Shown: positions 1-9,183, counted from the stretch's first letter. The stretch is DNA of 48,253 nt from Nitrospira sp. (GCA_016873515.1 VGXB01000013.1:1-48253); one strand, 5' to 3'. Numbers and translations: made by a program. Notes: a model not told the origin generated them from the sequence alone.

Positions 1-32
1 ATGACTTGTAATGCTTTTAGGCAACGTACGTG

Positions 33-1181
33 TCAGTCGAGTTGAAACTCTTTGGGAAAGTTCGTGAGATTCCGACATCCATCGTGGGTCACCAGCACCA
101 TATCTTCGATGCGGACGGCGCCGAGACCGGGATAGTACAGCCCAGGCTCCACCGTGACGACATGCCCCTCCTGCAACAACGAACCGATGCGGCTGATCCG
201 AGGTGCTTCGTGAATGTCGAGTCCGACACCGTGGCCCGTTCCATGGAAATAGCCCTGCATCCTGCCGTTCACCATACCCGTCTTGTAGCCGGCCTTCTCG
301 AAGCGCGCGCAAATTCCTTGATGGATCTTCATGCCGTCCGCCCCGTCTTTGATCTTGGTAATGGCTTCTTCCTGCGCATCCTTCACCGCCTGATAAAGCT
401 TCACCAGCTCGGGGCTTGGCATACCACGCACCACCGTACGCGACATGTCGGCAAAGTACCGCGTCGTCGCAGAGCGCGGGAACACGTCAAAGATGATGCT
501 GCCGTGAGCCGGTAAAGGGCCGCTGCCTTCGTTGTGGGGATCGCAGGCCTGCTCTCCGCCCGCCACGATCGTGTGCTGAGCAATACAACCCCGCTCCATC
601 AGCGCGATGTTAATGAGCTGCTTGACTCCTTCTGAAGTGACCGGCGCGCCGTTGCGCCACAACTGCCCGTCCTTGGTTTCCGTCCGTCGCAACATCGCGT
701 GGGCCGCGGCCACGGCTTCTTCCGTCGCCCGCTGCGCCTCTTCGATATGACGCACTTCTTCCGCCGTTTTCACAACACGCTGTTCATAGAACGGATCGCG
801 CTTCGACTTGAGGCTATATCCCAATTCCTGCAACTGAGTAGCATGAATGAAGGGGAAATTCGCCGGAACCAGGAGCTGGCGGATTTTGGACTCTTTCAAA
901 ACCATGTGCACGATATCGACCGTCGTCGGCGCCTTGATGCCCTTGGCTTTCACTTTCTCTTCGACCTCGGAATAGGACAAGACTCGATCGACCGTTGCCT
1001 GAGACTTGGCGCGATCCATTTCGAGATCGCTCATCACCAGCACCCGTTCTCCCTTGATCTCCAGATAGATGAATGGATCCGGCGCCATGAACTTGGTCGC
1101 ATAATACAAATTCGAATCTTGTTCGCTGGTGGCGACAAACAGCGTGGCGACTTCAGGCTGTGCAGCAGAGGTGTGTTTCAT
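33..1181 (-). CDS. M24 family metallopeptidase (Xaa-Pro aminopeptidase/prolidase type)
   Basis: Cytoplasmic metallopeptidase of the pita-bread M24 family, whose members remove N-terminal residues before proline or split Xaa-Pro dipeptides. The C-terminal two thirds shows the five metal ligands in family order: Asp in FDVFP, Asp in ADMSRT, His in GTGHGVG, Glu in TVEPG and Glu in RIEDM. The first 130 residues correspond to the non-catalytic creatinase-like N domain. The 382 aa length is normal for the prolidase branch. I chose the ATG at 1181; the frame stays open to 1250, but the extra 23 residues look non-coding and neither start has a clear ribosome site. It is transcribed away from the gene at 1379. 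Which M24 substrate it prefers cannot be told from sequence. Confidence 0.88.
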   Translation of the reverse strand: MKHTSAAQPEVATLFVATSEQDSNLYYATKFMAPDPFIYLEIKGERVLVMSDLEMDRAKSQATVDRVLSYSEVEEKVKAKGIKAPTTVDIVHMVLKESKIRQLLVPANFPFIHATQLQELGYSLKSKRDPFYEQRVVKTAEEVRHIEEAQRATEEAVAAAHAMLRRTETKDGQLWRNGAPVTSEGVKQLINIALMERGCIAQHTIVAGGEQACDPHNEGSGPLPAHGSIIFDVFPRSATTRYFADMSRTVVRGMPSPELVKLYQAVKDAQEEAITKIKDGADGMKIHQGICARFEKAGYKTGMVNGRMQGYFHGTGHGVGLDIHEAPRISRIGSLLQEGHVVTVEPGLYYPGLGAVRIEDMVLVTHDGCRNLTNFPKEFQLD

Positions 1182-1378
1182 CGATGACGGTGTGTGAGGA
1201 GACTGGACGGCTCGTAGAATACCCGCATGTGTGTGAGGTGATGCTATCATGCAGTCACAGGATGGTCAAGAAATGCGGGGAGTCGCATGATGAATCAGGT
1301 ACATTGACCACGGCTGAGTAGCGATTGCTCCTGCCGAATGGTATCGTGAGATCAACATTTTGATGGAGTCTCACATCC

Positions 1379-1894
1379 ATGGCAGCATTGACCAGTCAGA
1401 ACGTACAAGATGCGTGGTCTGCACTGACGCAGGAGGTCCGCACGGCCGTCTTGCTGACAATTCGAAACGGCCATCCGTTTGGGTCCCACGTCCCCTATGT
1501 ATTAGGATCGGACTGGACGCACGCCTATCTCCACCTCAGCAGGCTGGCCCTACACACGCAGCACCTGCTCGCCAATCCCCATGTTTCCCTGTTCATCGCT
1601 GAACCGGACGGGCCTGGCAAGAATCCGTTGGCGTTGAGGAGAATAAATCTTCAAGGTGAGGCCGCGATCCTGTCACTCGATACGCCAGCGCATGACACGA
1701 TCAAACAGCGCTATCTCGCTCAATTCCCACAAGCTGAAATGATGTTCGGCTTTGGGGACTTCGCCCTATGGGAACTGCGGCTTGAAGACGCCCACTTCGT
1801 GCTCGGCTTCGGCCAAGCCTTTGTCTCAACTGCTACAATCCCATCCAGATGGGCATATCAGAAAGTCGACCGGCCGTCTTCTCCAAAAGCTTGA
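1379..1894 (+). CDS. Pyridoxamine 5'-phosphate oxidase-fold protein (HugZ-like)
   Basis: A 171 aa protein with the split-barrel flavin-binding fold of the PPOX/HugZ group. The N terminus (VLLTIRNGHPFGSHVPYV) is the typical first strands, followed by a strand pair ending near LFIAEPDGPGKNPLALRRI and a conserved tail with GFGDFALWEL and GFGQAF. Family members bind FMN, F420 or haem and serve as oxidoreductases or haem-degrading proteins; HugZ-like proteins often carry a second domain for haem handling, which this short protein lacks. The ATG is preceded by a weak ATGGAGT site about 9 nt upstream. It stands alone, convergent with the PilZ relic downstream. Substrate unknown. Confidence 0.75.
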   Translation: MAALTSQNVQDAWSALTQEVRTAVLLTIRNGHPFGSHVPYVLGSDWTHAYLHLSRLALHTQHLLANPHVSLFIAEPDGPGKNPLALRRINLQGEAAILSLDTPAHDTIKQRYLAQFPQAEMMFGFGDFALWELRLEDAHFVLGFGQAFVSTATIPSRWAYQKVDRPSSPKA

Positions 1895-1934
1895 GCATAT
1901 GCCTAGCCACATATTTCTCGCCTGGCCATACGCC

Positions 1935-2236
1935 TCATGCTTGCCCGCCTTCGTTCAGCGCAATGTATTCGTCAATCAGCTGCTCCAGTTCATCCAGTTC
2001 CGACTGCCGGATCTCCAGGAACCTGACGTCGAATGTTTGATCGTGAATCCACTGGATTTGAGCTTGCTCCATATCGATTGGAATGTCGGTGCCCGGGATA
2101 AACAGTCTCACTGTCACCTGCTTGCCAAGTTCCACCGGTCACGAGCTTGTGAATTTGGTACTGCCAGCCAACAGATTGATGGTCGCACTCTCGCTTTCGT
2201 GGGAATTCGCGCAAAGTTAACTCTTAAGTTGCGCAT
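1935..2236 (-). pseudogene. Decayed PilZ-domain gene (frameshift plus in-frame TGA)
   Basis: PilZ domains bind cyclic di-GMP through RxxxR and (D/N)xSxxG motifs. The open stretch from a GTG at 2135 to 1935 encodes only the C-terminal half (LGKQVTVRLFIPGTDIPID, then IQWIHDQTFDVRFLEI). Directly upstream in the same frame, beyond a TGA, lies a continuation reading SATINLLAGSTKFTSS, which fits the second PilZ motif with two degraded positions (NLLAGS where NLSxGG is expected). The remaining N-terminal residues (RVNFARIPTKARV) are in another frame behind an ATG at 2236 with a G-rich ribosome site. One frameshift and one nonsense codon therefore separate three recognisable pieces. The alternative is a short expressed 66 aa protein starting at 2135, lacking the ligand-binding half. 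Confidence 0.6.
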
Positions 2237-2341
2237 ATCCCCCCCGATGCCGTCGTCGTTCCATAGGAAATTAGAATGCCACTTTCATTGAGAAAAATTA
2301 CGCAGCAAACCACTCAAACCCATGATTATTTGAACGATCTC

Positions 2342-2370
2342 TTGCAAGTCTCCGGTGCTTTCGCTATCGT
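2342..2370 (+). promoter_or_regulatory. Possible sigma70-type promoter before lnt
   Basis: TTGCAA, a 17-base spacer and TATCGT lie just upstream of the lnt start. Each hexamer matches the consensus at four of six positions. The -10 element ends 8 bases before the ATG at 2379, so a transcript from here would be nearly leaderless, which agrees with the absence of a ribosome site in front of lnt. Weak evidence only. Confidence 0.25.
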
Positions 2371-2378
2371 AATTCTCG

Positions 2379-4001
2379 ATGGACCCACCTCGTTCGCGCC
2401 AACTGCTCCTTGCCTGTGCGAGCGGTGTCCTGTTACCCCTGTGCTTCCCCAATTTTGAAATTGGGTTATTGGCCTGGATTGCCCTTATCCCTCTGCATCT
2501 GGCACTGGATCAGTGTTCCCACCGCCGCGCGTTCTGGCTCGGATGGCTGACCGGCATGATCGGCTTCACCGGCATCATGGCCTGGGCGGTCACCGCCATG
2601 ACGACCTACGGCAAAGTGCCTCTCCCCATCAGCTATGCTATCCTACTGCTGCTCACGTCGTATCTCGGAATCTATATTGGACTGTACAGTCTTGCCATCG
2701 TCTGGTTACATCGCCTCATTCCACGGTATGGCATTTTCTTTGCCCCCTGTTTCTGGGTCGCCTTTGAACTCCTACGCACCCATGCTCTGTCCGGACTTCC
2801 TTGGTGCCTCCTAGGCTATTCGCAGTACCGGGAACTCGATCTCATCCAGATCGCGGATCATACCGGAGTCTATGGCGTCTCGTTCCTGATCGTGCTGGTA
2901 AATGTGGCGCTGGCAGAGCTGGTCCTCTGGCTGATGCCGTTCTTCCGGGGGGTTCATCCTGCCAGGCTGCCCTGGGAACTGCTCACGACGTCGGCGGCCC
3001 TCATGGTGCTGTCCTGGGTCTATAGCGCCATCGTGCTCTCGAACGAGAACTCAACGCGATCGCCCGTTTCCATTACCGTGGGCGTCATCCAACCCAATAT
3101 CGATCAAGCCATGAAATGGGATGCCGCATTCCGCGACAAGACGATGCATCGGTTCGACCGCCTCACCGCCACCCTTGGCACTGAGACTGATTTGATTGTG
3201 TGGCCTGAAGCCGCAACGCCGTTCTTTCTTGAGCGGGAGCAGGACTATCAGCTTCAGTTGATTAAGTGGGCGGCTCGCGCGAACGCGCCAATCCTCCTGG
3301 GTAGTCCGGTCCTACGCTACTATTCAGACCGCCGGCCGTACCTGTTGAACAGCGCCTATCTGCTGGGACCTGACGGTACCCTCCTCGGCCGGTACGACAA
3401 ACACCACTTGGTGCCGTTTGGGGAGTACATCCCACTCAAAACGTCGCTGTTGTTCTTTCTTGACAAAATGGTGGAAGGGATCGGCGACTTCGAGGCAGGA
3501 CCAGGCGCCACACTACTGACGTTCACTCCCAAATCGTTGGCCAGCGGTAATCCATCCAGCTCGCGGTCTGTGAAATTTGGGGTGGCCATCTGCTACGAAG
3601 TGATTTTTCCGGATCTGGTCCGCCAGTTCGCCGCCAACGGCGCCGAGTTTCTTGTCACCATTACAAACGACGGATGGTTCGGACCGTCGTCAGCCCCCGC
3701 GCAACATTTCTCCATGGTGGTTTTTCGCTCAGTGGAAAATCATCTGGCCTTCGCGCGCTCCGCCAACACCGGTATCTCCGGGTTCATCGATCCCTTCGGT
3801 CGGATCCTGTACGCCACACCGTTGTTCACGGAACATGCACTACTGGCCACCATTCCTGTCGGCTATTCCCGAACATTTTATGGCTGGCATGGAGATGTGT
3901 TTGCCTACGGCTGTGCTATAATCAGCGCACTCTTGTGTCTGTACGGCTACTTCCGCACCAAGGAACCCGCCCCCGACACAACCGTCATTGAAACCGTGTA
4001 A
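2379..4001 (+). CDS. lnt: Apolipoprotein N-acyltransferase
   Basis: Integral inner-membrane enzyme that adds the third acyl chain to the N-terminal cysteine of lipoproteins, the last maturation step before Lol-dependent export. Residues 1 to about 215 form several hydrophobic membrane spans; the rest is a nitrilase-like periplasmic domain. The Glu-Lys-Cys triad is visible: Glu277 in VWPEA, Lys341 in [13 protein letters not shown] and Cys405 in AICYE. The 540 aa length is slightly longer than the E. coli enzyme. It is the first gene of a plus-strand run lnt-prfB-lysS-lolC-lolD, and its pairing with the Lol genes is functionally coherent. No Shine-Dalgarno precedes the ATG. Confidence 0.95.
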   Translation: MDPPRSRQLLLACASGVLLPLCFPNFEIGLLAWIALIPLHLALDQCSHRRAFWLGWLTGMIGFTGIMAWAVTAMTTYGKVPLPISYAILLLLTSYLGIYIGLYSLAIVWLHRLIPRYGIFFAPCFWVAFELLRTHALSGLPWCLLGYSQYRELDLIQIADHTGVYGVSFLIVLVNVALAELVLWLMPFFRGVHPARLPWELLTTSAALMVLSWVYSAIVLSNENSTRSPVSITVGVIQPNIDQAMKWDAAFRDKTMHRFDRLTATLGTETDLIVWPEAATPFFLEREQDYQLQLIKWAARANAPILLGSPVLRYYSDRRPYLLNSAYLLGPDGTLLGRYDKHHLVPFGEYIPLKTSLLFFLDKMVEGIGDFEAGPGATLLTFTPKSLASGNPSSSRSVKFGVAICYEVIFPDLVRQFAANGAEFLVTITNDGWFGPSSAPAQHFSMVVFRSVENHLAFARSANTGISGFIDPFGRILYATPLFTEHALLATIPVGYSRTFYGWHGDVFAYGCAIISALLCLYGYFRTKEPAPDTTVIETV

Positions 4002-4019
4002 CAGAAGAAAGGTCGTGCT

Positions 4020-5166
4020 ATGCTGGATGAAGTGCAAGGTCGAGTCCGTGCCATCGGTGAGCAAGTCTCCGAGTTACGAGGGCATCTTTGACCTCGCCCG
4101 CATGACCACCAACCTGCAAGAGTTGGAAGCCCAGATGGGGCAGCCGCATTTCTGGAGCGATGCCCGCACCGCCGCTGCGGTCAGCCGAAAGAAGGCGACC
4201 ATCGAGCGTGAATTGGCGACGTGGCGCGACATCGAAACCACACTGGACGACTTGAACGCACTGCTGGAGCTGGCAACCGAAAGCGGCGACATTGGACTGG
4301 AACAAGAACTATCCACAGAGTTGCACCGATTAGAGCCACGTTTGGCAGCTCTTCGCCTGGAAATACTCCTCGCTGGCGAACTCGACCCGAACAACGCCAT
4401 TCTCGAAATCCATCCGGGCGCGGGTGGCACGGAATCGCAGGACTGGGCCCAAATGCTCCTGCGTATGTATGTGCGTTGGGCGGAGGCCAAGAAGTTCAAA
4501 GTGGAGACCTTGGATCTGCTGGCCGGCGATGAAGCCGGCGTCAAGAGTGTGACACTCTCAATCACTGGCCCCTATGCCTACGGGTATTTAAAGGCAGAGG
4601 CGGGGGTCCACCGGCTGGTGCGCATTTCCCCATTCGACTCCAATAAACGCCGACATACGTCATTTGCATCTGTCTTCGTTTACCCGGAGCTAAGCGAAGA
4701 CATCGACGTGGCGATTGAGGAGAAGGATCTCCGCATCGACACCTTCCGTGCGGGCGGCGCCGGCGGCCAAAACGTCAACAAAGTGGAAACGGCCATCCGT
4801 ATTACACATTTACCGACCGGGATCGTCGTGCAATGTCAGAACGAACGATCGCAGCTGCAAAACCGCAATGGTGCGATGAAGATTTTGAAAGCGCGCCTGT
4901 TTGAAGTGGAACAGCAGAAAAAAGAGGCAGAGTTCATCGCGATCGTCGGTGAGAAGAAAGACATCGCGTGGGGCAGTCAAATCCGGTCCTATGTGTTTCA
5001 GCCCTATCAAATGGTGAAGGACCATCGGACCGCCTATGAAACGGGTGATGTCTCCTCCGTCATGGACGGTGAAATCACTGGCTTCATCGAAGCCTATTTG
5101 AAGAAAAAACCGGTGAAAGGAAGCACCCAGATGTCGGCTGTCGATGAACCGGAAGATGACGTGTAG
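4020..5166 (+). CDS. prfB: Peptide chain release factor 2, with programmed +1 frameshift
   Basis: RF2 recognises UGA and UAA stop codons and triggers peptide release. Translation starts at the ATG at 4020 (AAGG site about 8 nt upstream), reads 23 codons to an in-frame TGA at 4089, and must shift +1 at CTT-TGA-C to continue from GAC at 4090. The shifted frame encodes the rest, including the stop-codon-reading SPF motif (RISPFDS) and the GGQ loop (GAGGQNVNK) that enters the peptidyl transferase centre. The total product is about 381 aa. It follows lnt by 18 nt and precedes lysS, the same prfB-lysS neighbourhood known from many bacteria. Low RF2 promotes the shift, so expression is self-limiting. 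Confidence 0.96.
4077..4092 (+). promoter_or_regulatory. prfB autoregulatory recoding site
   Basis: The bases CGAGGGCATCTTTGAC contain an internal Shine-Dalgarno-like AGGG a few nucleotides before CTT TGA C. This is the known RF2 slippery site: tRNA-Leu slips from CUU to UUU when UGA is decoded slowly. The spacing and the CTTTGAC core are seen directly in the sequence; the mechanism is established knowledge from E. coli and relatives. Confidence 0.93.
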
Positions 5167-5187
5167 AATCAGTCCATTTGATGCGCG

Positions 5188-5255
5188 ATCTGTCTGGTCT
5201 AGCTTAGTGCTAACGGACAAAACAGACCAGACGAACCAAATAGACCAGATAGACA
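5188..5255 (+). repeat. Quasi-periodic AGACCAGA-type repeat in the prfB-lysS spacer
   Basis: The spacer contains GTCTGGTCT (5192-5200), its exact reverse complement AGACCAGAC (5224-5232) and a further variant AGACCAGATAGAC (5242-5254), separated by GAACCAAAT. The first two can form a 9 bp stem with a 23-base loop; the third copy could compete for the same arm. The element ends a few bases before the lysS start codon. I see no conventional ribosome site there. It may be an intergenic repeat unit, a translational control hairpin, or both. Confidence 0.6.
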
Positions 5256-5259
5256 AATT

Positions 5260-6741
5260 ATGGATGAACTGAACGAACAACGGCAGCAGCGGATCAAGAA
5301 GCTCGACCAACTCCGTCAGGCCGGCGTGGCCCCGTACGGGTCCCGCTTCGAGGTGAAGGACCGAGTCGGACAACTCATCATGCTGCACAGTGAGAAAACC
5401 AAGGACGTTCTCGAACAGGAGAAAATCCCCTGCACCATCGCGGGCCGTGTTGTAGCGCTACGCCGCTTCGGCAAAGCCGGGTTCGCCGTGCTGCAAGACG
5501 GATCAGACCGCTTGCAAGTCTATCTCAAGAAAGATCTGCTCTCAGAGCAGGCCTATATCGTAACCGAACAACTCGACCTCGGCGACTGGATCGGCATCAC
5601 GGGCGTGCTGTTTCGCACCAAGACGAACGAGTTCACCGTCGAGGTCCATCAATTGACGTTTCTCAGTAAGGCACTCCGGCCTCTCCCGGAAAAGTGGCAC
5701 GGACTCACCGACGTGGAAACCCGTTATCGGCAGCGATACGTCGATCTCATCGCAAATCCGCAAGTCCACCAGATCTTCGCGTCCAGAAGCCGGATCATCG
5801 CTGGCATCCGGGCCTTTCTGATCGAGCGGGGCTTCCTCGAAGTCGAAACGCCGATGATGCATCCGATTCCCGGCGGCGCAGCGGCCAAACCCTTCGTCAC
5901 TCACCACAATGCGCTCGGCGTCGATTTGTATTTACGCATCGCGCCGGAACTCTATTTGAAGCGCTTGATTGTCGGCGGATTTCCCAGGGTGTTCGAGATC
6001 AATCGCAACTTCAGGAATGAAGGCATTTCGACAATCCACAATCCTGAATTCACGATGCTGGAGTTTTACGTCTCCTATGCGGATTACGATGATCTGATCC
6101 AGTTGACCGAGGAGATAATTTCGACTCTCGCGCAACAGATTCTGGGGAACACCGTCATCACGTATCAGGGCAAGGAGATCGTGTTGACCCCTCCATGGAG
6201 ACGCTGGTCCTATCACCAGGCCATTTGTGAAGTAAACTCACTCGATCCGTCAGTCCTACGCGATCGCAATACCGTGCTGGCTGCGGCCAGACGGCTGCAT
6301 GTGCCGGTAGACTCCGACGCCTCGTTGTTCAACATCGTCAACGAGATTTTCGAGAAGACCGTCGAGCCCAATCTCCAGCAGCCTACGTTCATCACGGATT
6401 ACCCCATCGACATTTCGCCGCTAGCCAGGCGCAAGGATTCGGACCCTACCCTCACCGATCGATTCGAACTATATATCGCTGGGCGGGAGATCGCCAACGC
6501 TTTTTCCGAGCTGAATGATCCCCTGGACCAGCGCGAACGGTTCGAGGGCCAAGCGGCTCAACGCAAAGCCGGCGACGAAGAAGCCCATCATGTCGATGAG
6601 GACTTTCTCCGCGCTCTGGAATTCGGCATGCCTCCTACGGCCGGCGAAGGCATCGGCATCGATCGCCTGATCATGCTCTTCACCGATCAAGCCTCGATCC
6701 GCGACGTTGTCCTGTTCCCTCAATTGAGACCTGAGAAATAA
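5260..6741 (+). CDS. lysS: Lysyl-tRNA synthetase, class II
   Basis: Charges tRNA-Lys with lysine using ATP. The 493 aa protein has the N-terminal OB-fold anticodon-binding domain (about residues 55-150, with [19 protein letters not shown]) and the class II catalytic domain. Motif 1 lies around [17 protein letters not shown], motif 2 around [18 protein letters not shown] and motif 3 in the C-terminal [13 protein letters not shown]. The length matches bacterial LysRS. The ATG at 5260 follows the AGACCAGA repeat element. lolC starts 2 nt after its stop codon, so the genes are almost certainly co-transcribed. Confidence 0.97.
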   Translation: MDELNEQRQQRIKKLDQLRQAGVAPYGSRFEVKDRVGQLIMLHSEKTKDVLEQEKIPCTIAGRVVALRRFGKAGFAVLQDGSDRLQVYLKKDLLSEQAYIVTEQLDLGDWIGITGVLFRTKTNEFTVEVHQLTFLSKALRPLPEKWHGLTDVETRYRQRYVDLIANPQVHQIFASRSRIIAGIRAFLIERGFLEVETPMMHPIPGGAAAKPFVTHHNALGVDLYLRIAPELYLKRLIVGGFPRVFEINRNFRNEGISTIHNPEFTMLEFYVSYADYDDLIQLTEEIISTLAQQILGNTVITYQGKEIVLTPPWRRWSYHQAICEVNSLDPSVLRDRNTVLAAARRLHVPVDSDASLFNIVNEIFEKTVEPNLQQPTFITDYPIDISPLARRKDSDPTLTDRFELYIAGREIANAFSELNDPLDQRERFEGQAAQRKAGDEEAHHVDEDFLRALEFGMPPTAGEGIGIDRLIMLFTDQASIRDVVLFPQLRPEK

Positions 6742-6743
6742 CA

Positions 6744-8021
6744 ATGGTTCTGCCTTATGAAATTATCGTCGGCCTCCGGTATTTGCGTGCCAAGCGGCGC
6801 AACCGGACGATCTCGCTGAACACCTTCGTGTCAATCGCCGGCATCACGCTGGGTGTGGCGGCATTGATCGGCACGGTCGGCATCATGACGGGCTTCAGGG
6901 AAGATATTCAGGCCAAAATTCTGGGCACCACCGCGCACGTCATCGTCCAGGAGCGGATGAAAGAACATGTCTCCGACTATGATTCGCTGATCGAGAGGAT
7001 CCGCGCCGTGCCTGAAGTTGTGGCAGCCACACCATTCGTGCTCCGGCAAGTCCTGCTGACCACCCAATCTGGTGTGCAGGGCATTGTCCTGCGAGGAATC
7101 GACCCGCAGCGCGAGGCCACCGTGACCGAGTTGGCCAAAAACATGTCGGCGGGACAGCTGACCGATCTGCTCACGCCCGTGAAGGTCAGACAAACACCGG
7201 CCGATGATCCACAAGGTGCGCCGCAGCTGCTCGAGAAGCCCGGTATCATTCTCGGCAAGGAACTGGCCATGCACCTCGGCGTGTTCCCCGGTGACACGCT
7301 CAATGTGGTGTCGCCGGTCGGTCCGATCAGCGCGGTGGGTATGGTCCCGAAAATTCGAACCTTCATCGTTGTCGGACTGTTCCATTCCGGCATGTACGAA
7401 TACGACTCCTCGCTTGCCTACATTGAACTCGGCGAAGCACAGAAATTCTTCAACATGGGTGACGGGGTTTCCGGCATCGAAGTGAAAGTGACGGATGTAT
7501 TCCGCGCCGACGAGATTGCCCATACCATCGAACAAGTCCTTGGATTCAGCCACGGAACCAGAGACTGGATGCAGATGAATCGCAATCTCTTCTCGGCCTT
7601 AAAGCTCGAAAAAACGATGATGTTTCTGCTGCTCGTTCTCATCACCATCGTCGCGTCATTCAACATCGTGAGCACCCTCACGATGATCGTGACGGAGAAG
7701 CAAAAAGAAATTGCGATTCTTAAGGCCATGGGAGCGACCAATCGCAGCATCCGGCGGATCTTCATGCTGAACGGCTTAATCATCGGACTGTCAGGAACGA
7801 CCATCGGCATTCCGCTGGGATATGCTTTCCTCTGGCTGATCGAGAAGTTTTGGACCTTCGATGCGACCGTATACTACATCTCGAAAATTCCCGTCCATGT
7901 GCTGGCCGAAGACGTCCTGCTTGTGGCCGGATCAGCCATTCTAATCAGCTTCGCTGCAACTGTATACCCAGCCAATCAAGCGGCCAAACTCGAACCTGTT
8001 GCGGCGCTGCGCTATGAATAG
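6744..8021 (+). CDS. lolC: Lipoprotein-releasing ABC transporter permease LolC/LolE
   Basis: Inner-membrane subunit of the Lol system, which extracts mature outer-membrane lipoproteins and hands them to LolA. The 425 aa protein has one N-terminal membrane span (about residues 25-50), a large periplasmic MacB-like domain and three C-terminal spans forming the FtsX domain (MMFLLLVLITIVASFNIVS, then the coupling-helix region KEIAILKAMGATNRSIRRIF). A single permease gene here suggests a homodimeric (LolF-like) arrangement rather than separate LolC and LolE, though another copy could lie elsewhere. It follows lysS by 2 nt and precedes the ATPase lolD, interrupted by an 85-base repeat-bearing spacer. 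Confidence 0.9.
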   Translation: MVLPYEIIVGLRYLRAKRRNRTISLNTFVSIAGITLGVAALIGTVGIMTGFREDIQAKILGTTAHVIVQERMKEHVSDYDSLIERIRAVPEVVAATPFVLRQVLLTTQSGVQGIVLRGIDPQREATVTELAKNMSAGQLTDLLTPVKVRQTPADDPQGAPQLLEKPGIILGKELAMHLGVFPGDTLNVVSPVGPISAVGMVPKIRTFIVVGLFHSGMYEYDSSLAYIELGEAQKFFNMGDGVSGIEVKVTDVFRADEIAHTIEQVLGFSHGTRDWMQMNRNLFSALKLEKTMMFLLLVLITIVASFNIVSTLTMIVTEKQKEIAILKAMGATNRSIRRIFMLNGLIIGLSGTTIGIPLGYAFLWLIEKFWTFDATVYYISKIPVHVLAEDVLLVAGSAILISFAATVYPANQAAKLEPVAALRYE

Positions 8022-8026
8022 GACAC

Positions 8027-8101
8027 AAGCTATCAGCCATCGGCTCTCTGCTGCCAGCACAGGCTGAATGCTGCCCGCTGAAGGCTGATCGCTGAAAGCT
8101 T
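8027..8101 (+). repeat. GCTGA/TCAGC inverted-repeat element between lolC and lolD
   Basis: Nearly the whole spacer is built from variants of the word GCTGA and its complement TCAGC. Arms include AAGCT (8027-8031) with AGCTT (8097-8101), ATCAGCC (8032-8038) with GGCTGAT (8083-8089), and CAGCA (8055-8059) with TGCTG (8069-8073), giving one long imperfect hairpin. The element sits inside an operon and ends 5 bases before the lolD ATG. A related element lies between trpD and trpG at 13767-13836. Confidence 0.65.
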
Positions 8102-8106
8102 TTGTC

Positions 8107-8769
8107 ATGATTAACGTTACTGACCTCCATAAGTCTTTCTCGATGAGTACTTATGACCTGCCAGTGCTCAAGGGCATCAATCTAGAGGTTCAGCGTGGTG
8201 AATTTATTGCGATCGTCGGTGCGTCCGGAGCGGGCAAGAGCACGCTGCTCCATATCATCGGAACGCTCGATAAACCCACCAGCGGCACGGTGACGTTCGA
8301 CGGCCAAGACCTGTTCCAATTGACAGAGACCCAACAGGCGGAGGTGCGCAACACGCGCATTGGCTTTGTCTTCCAGTTTCATCATTTGTTGCCGGAGTTC
8401 ACAGCTTTGGAGAACGCCGGCATGCCCGCCCTCGTCCAGCGACGTGACGCCGCTGCAGTTGAAGCCGATGCGGTAGCATTACTGACGGAAGTCGGGTTAG
8501 GCAAGCGCCTGCATCACAAACCTGGCGAACTGTCTGGAGGCGAGCAACAGCGGGTCGCGGTGGCACGGGCGCTGATGCAGAAACCGGATCTGGTTTTAGC
8601 CGATGAACCGACCGGGAATCTCGACACCCATAGCGGCGATGCCTTGTTCGGCCTGATGCGTGACCTCAACAAGTCCCGAGGCACTACATTTGTAATCGTG
8701 ACCCACAATGATAAACTGTCCTTCCAGACGGACCGTATCGTGCATATGCAAGATGGCCTGGTCATCTAA
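8107..8769 (+). CDS. lolD: Lipoprotein-releasing system ATPase LolD
   Basis: Cytoplasmic ABC ATPase that powers lipoprotein release by LolC/E. All ABC motifs are present: Walker A GASGAGKST near residue 40, Q loop in FVFQFHHLLPEF, signature LSGGEQQR, Walker B LVLADEP followed by the D loop, and the switch histidine in VTHND. The 220 aa length and the LPEFTALEN region are typical of the LolD/MacB branch. It is the last gene of the plus-strand operon. The start is the ATG right after the GCTGA repeat element, with no recognisable Shine-Dalgarno. Confidence 0.93.
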   Translation: MINVTDLHKSFSMSTYDLPVLKGINLEVQRGEFIAIVGASGAGKSTLLHIIGTLDKPTSGTVTFDGQDLFQLTETQQAEVRNTRIGFVFQFHHLLPEFTALENAGMPALVQRRDAAAVEADAVALLTEVGLGKRLHHKPGELSGGEQQRVAVARALMQKPDLVLADEPTGNLDTHSGDALFGLMRDLNKSRGTTFVIVTHNDKLSFQTDRIVHMQDGLVI

Positions 8770-8811
8770 TTACAAAGATTGATCGTGGTGAGGAGGATTT
8801 TAGGTTAGACT

Positions 8812-9183
8812 GTGCCGGGGCTGCGAAACATGGTGAGCAAGAACCAAGCCCTTGCCTACATACTCCTGTCGGCTGCTCTCGCCGAAGTCCCAGCCCAAGC
8901 GCTCGCTCTGAAATTTGTGATAGCCTGGACGCGAGCGAGCGGCATATGTAGCGCCGGCGTTACGGTGACAACCAACTCTCTCGGAACCTATTGGAACCTC
9001 GCTGGCCTGGCCATGACATAGACAGTGGACATCCGTGTGGACGCGACAACCGGGACCACGGTGTGGGAAGCGCGCCACGAACGGTCAGGCAGCTACATGT
9101 TCTTCAAACCGAATCTCAAGGACATCGCTAAAGAACTCGCTTTTGAGATGATCTCCTACATGTCTCTCCAGCCGAAGAATTGA
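8812..9183 (+). pseudogene. Stop-interrupted exported/lipoprotein-like gene remnant
   Basis: One frame runs from a GTG at 8812 to a TGA at 9181 but is broken by an amber codon at 9019-9021. Both parts look coding: before the stop VTTNSLGTYWNLAGLAMT, after it TVDIRVDATTGTTVWEARH and then SYMFFKPNLKDIAKELAFEM. The second part resembles the 'variable in time and class of envelope lipoproteins' pattern in which a VDxxTGxxxWE strand precedes a C-terminal helix, as in GNA1162/DUF799 or CsgG-like proteins; this family assignment is tentative. A strong GAGGAGG lies upstream at about 8790. There is no good signal peptide in the first part. It is best read as a decayed gene; readthrough or an assembly error are alternatives. 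Confidence 0.5.

Noticed and set aside
699-1187. 162-codon plus-strand frame opposite the M24 peptidase
   Set aside because: The metal-ligand motifs of the M24 enzyme fix the real strand; this frame is a shadow.
3988-4019. Upstream ATG at 3988 as the prfB start
   Set aside because: It lies inside the lnt end and gives a non-family N terminus; the ATG at 4020 followed by the +1 shift gives the RF2 N terminus.
6831-7553. 240-codon minus-strand frame opposite lolC
   Set aside because: Rich in His, Arg and Asp without recognisable domains; LolC on the plus strand accounts for the sequence.
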